A model generated the notes under the pieces. It was not told the origin of the DNA and searched no databases. It saw only the letters and a list, made by a program, of their open reading frames with translations. Positions 60,591 to 64,000 of a stretch of DNA of 64,000 nt are shown piece by piece. The stretch comes from a virus: the IMG/VR virus record IMGVR_UViG_3300044638_006750, positions 124,001 to 188,000 of that record. One strand, 5' to 3'. The position numbers and the translations under genes were made by a program. How positions within the stretch are numbered: position 1 is the first letter of the stretch; every line of letters begins with the position of its first letter.

Positions 60591-60810
60591 TTGTCTGGTT
60601 CTTTATAGGATAAAAGTTATTATCTTTATCTAGAGAATATAAGCTAGACTCCTGCACTATAGTATTAGGCTTAAACCAAGATGCACAGCCATTTTTTAGG
60701 TTTATACAATTTTTTTCGCCACTTTTTTTGAAATCTGCTGTTACAATATATAGATTATCTAAATAATTAAAGCAGTCTGCGTGTTTCAATTCCTCTATGT
60801 ATTTGTCCAT
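60553..60810 (-). CDS. hypothetical protein
   Basis: An 85-residue protein with three Cys (ADCFNYLD, KNCINLKNGCASWF) and a polar C-terminus. The C-x6-C pair may bind metal. Not recognised. It is joined to the Cys-rich gene by a 38-base overlap. Confidence 0.45.
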   Translation of the reverse strand: MDKYIEELKHADCFNYLDNLYIVTADFKKSGEKNCINLKNGCASWFKPNTIVQESSLYSLDKDNNFYPIKNQTNVDTLIKNNNLS

Positions 60811-60820
60811 AAATTAGATC

Positions 60821-61033
60821 TTATCGATTGTACTTTCTCAGTTGTTCTTCCCAATCCTCCCACAGTTCGTCTTGGTTCATGTCTATTTTTTTAGATTTGA
60901 ATTCATTCTTGATTTTAATTTTTTTCTTGAATTCCTCATTCTCTTGTTTTTGGATTGGCAAACCCTTTTTCTTAAAAAAATTTTCTCTTCTTAAAGATTT
61001 TCTATCCTCATAATCTTTTTTATTTTTTGACAT
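60821..61033 (-). CDS. small highly charged helical protein
   Basis: A 70-residue protein that is almost entirely Lys, Glu, Arg and Asp, with a tail ELWEDWEEQLRKYNR. Probably helical and nucleic-acid or protein binding; not recognised. It is the first gene of the minus-strand sugar operon, 60 bases after a GGTGTA element. Confidence 0.5.
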   Translation of the reverse strand: MSKNKKDYEDRKSLRRENFFKKKGLPIQKQENEEFKKKIKIKNEFKSKKIDMNQDELWEDWEEQLRKYNR

Positions 61034-61078
61034 GACAAATCGAATTTTATCTCCCTAGCTATTGAAGTAAAGTGAACA

Positions 61079-61094
61079 ACCAATATAGTACACC
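61079..61094 (-). promoter_or_regulatory. candidate promoter for the minus-strand sugar operon
   Basis: Minus strand GGTGTACTATATTGGTTG begins 61 bases before the ATG at 61033, inside the 199-base divergent gap between 61034 and 61232. No gene is seen in that gap. Confidence 0.45.
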
Positions 61095-61193
61095 CAGACT
61101 GATGGTTGTCAATATCTTTTTTGTCTAGATTTTCTTTGCTTGACAGAGCTAAAAACGAGCTTATATATTATGCAGGCCCGGTAAGATAACTTA

Positions 61194-61209
61194 TAGGGTA
61201 TACTTTACC
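61194..61209 (+). promoter_or_regulatory. possible promoter-like element for the right-hand plus-strand genes
   Basis: Plus strand TATAGGGTATACTTTACC, about 25-40 bases before the ATG at 61233. The 12 bases AGGGTATACTTT recur just before phoH on the other strand. The rest of the divergent gap holds nothing else I can support. Confidence 0.3.
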
Positions 61210-61232
61210 TCTAATACAATACAATCTATTAC

Positions 61233-62891
61233 ATGCATAATACAACTCTCGTTACGGGTATATGGGATCTTGGTAGGTCTGGACTAGAAGAGGGGTGGTC
61301 AAGGAAATTTGATCATTACGTAGACCACTTCAAGAGGCTGCTAGAAGCAACAAAAGACACGAATATGTGTGTTTTTATAGATCCTGAGCACGAAAAGATA
61401 GTATGGGATGTACGAGATAAAAGCAACACAGCAGTCATTAATCAATCTGCAAAATCATTTAACAGTAGTTTTTTTCCATTTTTTGATAAAGTACAATCTA
61501 TAAGAACCAATCCAGACTGGTATAATCAGGTTGGATGGCTTAAAGAAAGCACACAAGCTAAAATGGAATGGTATAATCCGATGGTTATGAGCAAAATGTT
61601 CATGCTGCATAACGCTAAATGCTATAACATATTCAATACAGACTATTATTTTTGGATAGATGGAGGTATAACTAATACTATACATCCTGGATATTTTTAT
61701 CATGACAAAGTAATAGAAAAAATAGAACAATTAGTTAATAAATTCTTGTTCGTATGTTTTCCATATGAAACAAATAGCGAAATACATGGTTTTAAGATAG
61801 ATGCCATGAAAAAATTCGCACAATCAGAAATTGTCAATAGGGTTGCAAGAGGAGGATTTTTTGGTGGACATAAAGAATTTATATCATATGCAAATGATAT
61901 GTATTATGGTCTTCTAAGAGACTCATTGAACGAAGGGTTGATGGGAACCGAAGAAAGTATTTTTACATTAATGACTTATCTTGATCCTGAAGTTTTTCAG
62001 GTAGAAATGATTAATGATAATGGTTTGCTTGGTACATTTTTTGAAAATGTGAAGGACAATAAAACAGAATTAGCTAAAAGTATTAGTCCTAAAAAAGTAT
62101 CTCATAAAAATAATGATATTATAGTATATATTAATGCTTTCAATTCTCCAGAGCAACTACAAATGGTTTGCGATTCTTTTGAAAAGAACGATAAAGCCTT
62201 TTTAACAGACACTAAAATTTATCTTATTAATAATACCACAAAAGAAGAACTATTTCCTATATACGATAAAATATCAGAAAAATATGGTTTTACAGAAATA
62301 AGGAAAGGCAATATTGGGGTTTGTGGAGGTAGGCAACTAGCCGCCGAACACTTCGCTGAGTTGGGTGCAAAATATATGTTATTTTTTGAAGATGATATGT
62401 TGGTTGATAGTGGAGAAAATAGATATTGTAAATTTGGTTTTAGAAAAAATATTAGCAATTTATTAAAAAACTCTATCTCTATTATGGATATAGAGAACTA
62501 TGATTTTTTGAAGTTAACATTTAGTGAGTTTTATGGTAATAATTCAGAACAATGGGCGTGGCATAATGTGCCAGGAGAGAGGAAAATAGAATACTTTGGA
62601 AATATAAAAAAAAGACCACAAACAAAGTTTTCTTCTATAAAAACATTTAACGGTATTCCATATGCAGAGGGAGAGATTTACTATTCCAACTGGCCTCATA
62701 TTATATCTCAGGACGGAAACAAGAAAATGTTTCTAGACACTACATGGGCGCATCCTTTTGAACAGACATGGATGAGCCATATTTATACATTAACAAGAGA
62801 AAACCAAGTTAAGCCTGCAATTCTTTTAGCTAGTCCAATAACACATAATAGGGTGCATTTCTATGAAGCGTCAGAGAGGAAAGAAAACTGA
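61233..62891 (+). CDS. HtrL/YibB-type glycosyltransferase fused to a GT2 domain
   Basis: A 552-residue protein. The N-terminal part (TLVTGIWDLGRSGLEEGWSR and NIFNTDYYFWIDGGITNTIH with the W-I-D-G-G loop) matches the WlaTC/HtrL sugar-transferase group. The C-terminal part (IVYINAFNSPEQLQMVCDSF, NIGVCGGRQLAAEHF and MLFFEDDMLVDSG) is a GT2 domain with an E-D-D metal motif. It is divergent from the main sugar operon and starts 199 bases from it. Confidence 0.8.
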   Translation: MHNTTLVTGIWDLGRSGLEEGWSRKFDHYVDHFKRLLEATKDTNMCVFIDPEHEKIVWDVRDKSNTAVINQSAKSFNSSFFPFFDKVQSIRTNPDWYNQVGWLKESTQAKMEWYNPMVMSKMFMLHNAKCYNIFNTDYYFWIDGGITNTIHPGYFYHDKVIEKIEQLVNKFLFVCFPYETNSEIHGFKIDAMKKFAQSEIVNRVARGGFFGGHKEFISYANDMYYGLLRDSLNEGLMGTEESIFTLMTYLDPEVFQVEMINDNGLLGTFFENVKDNKTELAKSISPKKVSHKNNDIIVYINAFNSPEQLQMVCDSFEKNDKAFLTDTKIYLINNTTKEELFPIYDKISEKYGFTEIRKGNIGVCGGRQLAAEHFAELGAKYMLFFEDDMLVDSGENRYCKFGFRKNISNLLKNSISIMDIENYDFLKLTFSEFYGNNSEQWAWHNVPGERKIEYFGNIKKRPQTKFSSIKTFNGIPYAEGEIYYSNWPHIISQDGNKKMFLDTTWAHPFEQTWMSHIYTLTRENQVKPAILLASPITHNRVHFYEASERKEN

Positions 62892-64000
62892 TAATTTGAT
62901 TTTTGTACAGATAGCGTCATATCGTGATCCAGAGCTATTGAATACTCTAAGAGATATGATTAATAATGCTGTACATCCAGAAAATCTTAGAATCGGTATC
63001 GCTTGGCAGCATAGCGATGCAGACAGTTGGGATAAACTTGATGAATTTAAAGATGATTCTAGGTTTAGAATTCTAGACATCAATTACAAAGACTCTAAGG
63101 GTGTTTGTTGGGCGAGAAATGCCGTTCAACAACTATATGATGGAGAAAAGTACACCCTACAACTAGATTCACACCATAGATTTGCAAAAGACTGGGATAA
63201 AACTTTAATAGATATGCTAGTAGGACTACAAAAGGAAGGCTATGCAAAGCCCCTTATTACTGCATATATACCTAGTTTTGATCCAGAACATGATCCGGAA
63301 AAAAGGGTTCAAGAACCATGGAAAATGAATTTCGATAGATTCATACCCGAGGGCGCAATATTCTTTTTGCCAGCATCTCTTGAATCTTTCAACGATAAGG
63401 ATAGACCTATTAAGGGAAGATTCTATTCTGCTCATTTTGCTTTTACTGTTGGAGAATTTTGTAAAGAAGTTCCACATGATCCTAATTACTACTTTCATGG
63501 AGAAGAAATTAGCATAGCAGTTAGAGCATATACTCATGGTTATGATATATTTCATCCTCATAAAGTTGTTTGCTGGCACGAATATACTAGAAAAGGCAGA
63601 TCAAAACAATGGGACGATGATCCTGTTTGGCCTCAAAGAAATAATGATTCTCATATGAGAAACAGAAAGTTGTTCGAAATGGACGGATTAACAAATGATA
63701 TTGATTTTGGTCCATGGGGTTTTGGTAAAAAGCGTACAGTAGCAGATTATGAGAAATATGCAGGTATATCGTTTAAGAAAAGAGCTGTACAAAGATACAC
63801 ATTAGACCATAAAGAGCCGCCAAATCCAACTTATGCCACAGAAGAAGAATATCAAAAATCATTTCTGAATATCTTCAAGCACTGTATTGATATTGGCTAT
63901 TCTCAAGTACCCGAAACAGATTATGATTTCTGGTGTGTTGCATTTAAAGATGAAAATGGTCAGGATCTTTATAGACAAGATGCTGATGAAGCAGAAATTG
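62863..64000 (+). CDS. GT60-like GlcNAc transferase, cut by the window edge
   Basis: An open frame from ATG at 62863 to the window end (at least 379 codons, no stop). It overlaps the previous gene by 29 bases. Residues about 13-31 read IFVQIASYRDPELLNTLRDM, then KGVCWARNAVQQLYDGEKYT, LQLDSHHRFAKDWD with the D-x-H metal site, RFYSAHFAFTVGEF and YFHGEEISIAVRAYTHGYD with HPHKVVCWHEYTR. These are the hallmarks of GT60, best known from the enzyme adding GlcNAc to hydroxyproline of Skp1 in Dictyostelium. Bacterial relatives modify surface molecules. Family call is firm; acceptor is inferred. Confidence 0.82.
   Translation, partial: MKRQRGKKTDNLIFVQIASYRDPELLNTLRDMINNAVHPENLRIGIAWQHSDADSWDKLDEFKDDSRFRILDINYKDSKGVCWARNAVQQLYDGEKYTLQLDSHHRFAKDWDKTLIDMLVGLQKEGYAKPLITAYIPSFDPEHDPEKRVQEPWKMNFDRFIPEGAIFFLPASLESFNDKDRPIKGRFYSAHFAFTVGEFCKEVPHDPNYYFHGEEISIAVRAYTHGYDIFHPHKVVCWHEYTRKGRSKQWDDDPVWPQRNNDSHMRNRKLFEMDGLTNDIDFGPWGFGKKRTVADYEKYAGISFKKRAVQRYTLDHKEPPNPTYATEEEYQKSFLNIFKHCIDIGYSQVPETDYDFWCVAFKDENGQDLYRQDADEAEI

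Noticed and set aside
1-64000. CRISPR array.
   Set aside because: No regularly spaced identical repeats with unique spacers were seen; the only repeats are the degenerate Thr/Pro codons.
1-64000. tRNA genes.
   Set aside because: No clear cloverleaf with a CCA-type end was found by eye in the short gaps; a covariance search would be needed to exclude them fully.

Overview
This window looks like part of a large, AT-rich, tailed-phage-type genome. Genes are tightly packed with 4-base ATGA and similar overlaps and almost no intergenic space. One long block (about 6.0-61.0 kb) is read on the minus strand, with plus-strand genes at both ends. It carries a complete phage-style replication and nucleotide set but no rRNA, no recognised tRNA and no integrase. 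No terminase, portal or major capsid gene is recognisable, so this is a fragment of a bigger genome. The host cannot be named from sequence alone.

Layout. (1) 0-6.0 kb, plus strand: a large glycine-hinged structural-type protein, a mucin-like Thr/Pro-repeat protein and a small Cys-rich protein. (2) 6.0-14.1 kb, minus: a zinc ribbon, an annealing-type protein, a free-standing homing-endonuclease-like gene, then a translationally coupled run of poorly recognisable proteins with traces of nucleotidyl/glycosyltransferase folds, and a zinc-ribbon-bearing GT4 glycosyltransferase cut by an in-frame TAA. (3) 14.1-31.9 kb: SSB, a DNA polymerase III alpha split into two genes with a proofreading exonuclease between them, a RecB/Cas4-like nuclease, dNMP kinase, DnaG-type primase, DnaB-type helicase, a UvsX/RecA recombinase, small zinc-ribbon and paralogous proteins, HNH nuclease, PhoH, dUTPase and class II ribonucleotide reductase. 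(4) 31.8-38.6 kb: dCMP deaminase, many small membrane proteins, a papain-like protease and a holin-like protein, then small virion-type proteins. (5) 38.7-44.1 kb: a DeoC-fold protein, a ClpP-like protease, a sigma-70-like factor, a bacterioferritin-like protein and conserved Cys-rich phage proteins. (6) 44.2-64 kb: an unusually large sugar module with about a dozen glycosyltransferases, a GDP-mannose 3,5-epimerase-like enzyme, a dTDP-glucose-dehydratase-like enzyme, a sulfotransferase, a WcbI-like protein, a methyltransferase, plus GMP reductase, a deoxyribosyltransferase-like protein and a macro-domain protein.

How it may work together. Region 3 gives the phage its own replisome and dNTP supply. 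Several intergenic gaps carry a shared GGTGTA element 38-62 bases before a start codon, which may be a phage-specific promoter read with the help of the sigma factor at 41.2-41.8 kb. The most interesting possibility is that the sugar module builds a complex, possibly sulfated and methylated, glycan. The Thr/Pro-rich protein at 3.5-5.6 kb is a natural mucin-like acceptor, and the gene running off the right edge resembles the GT60 family that attaches GlcNAc to hydroxyproline. That link is inference. Other points of note are the interrupted glycosyltransferase, a nuclease whose conserved N-terminus lies upstream of any ATG, a perfect UNCG-type RNA hairpin inside a small gene, and an overlooked 46-residue membrane protein.
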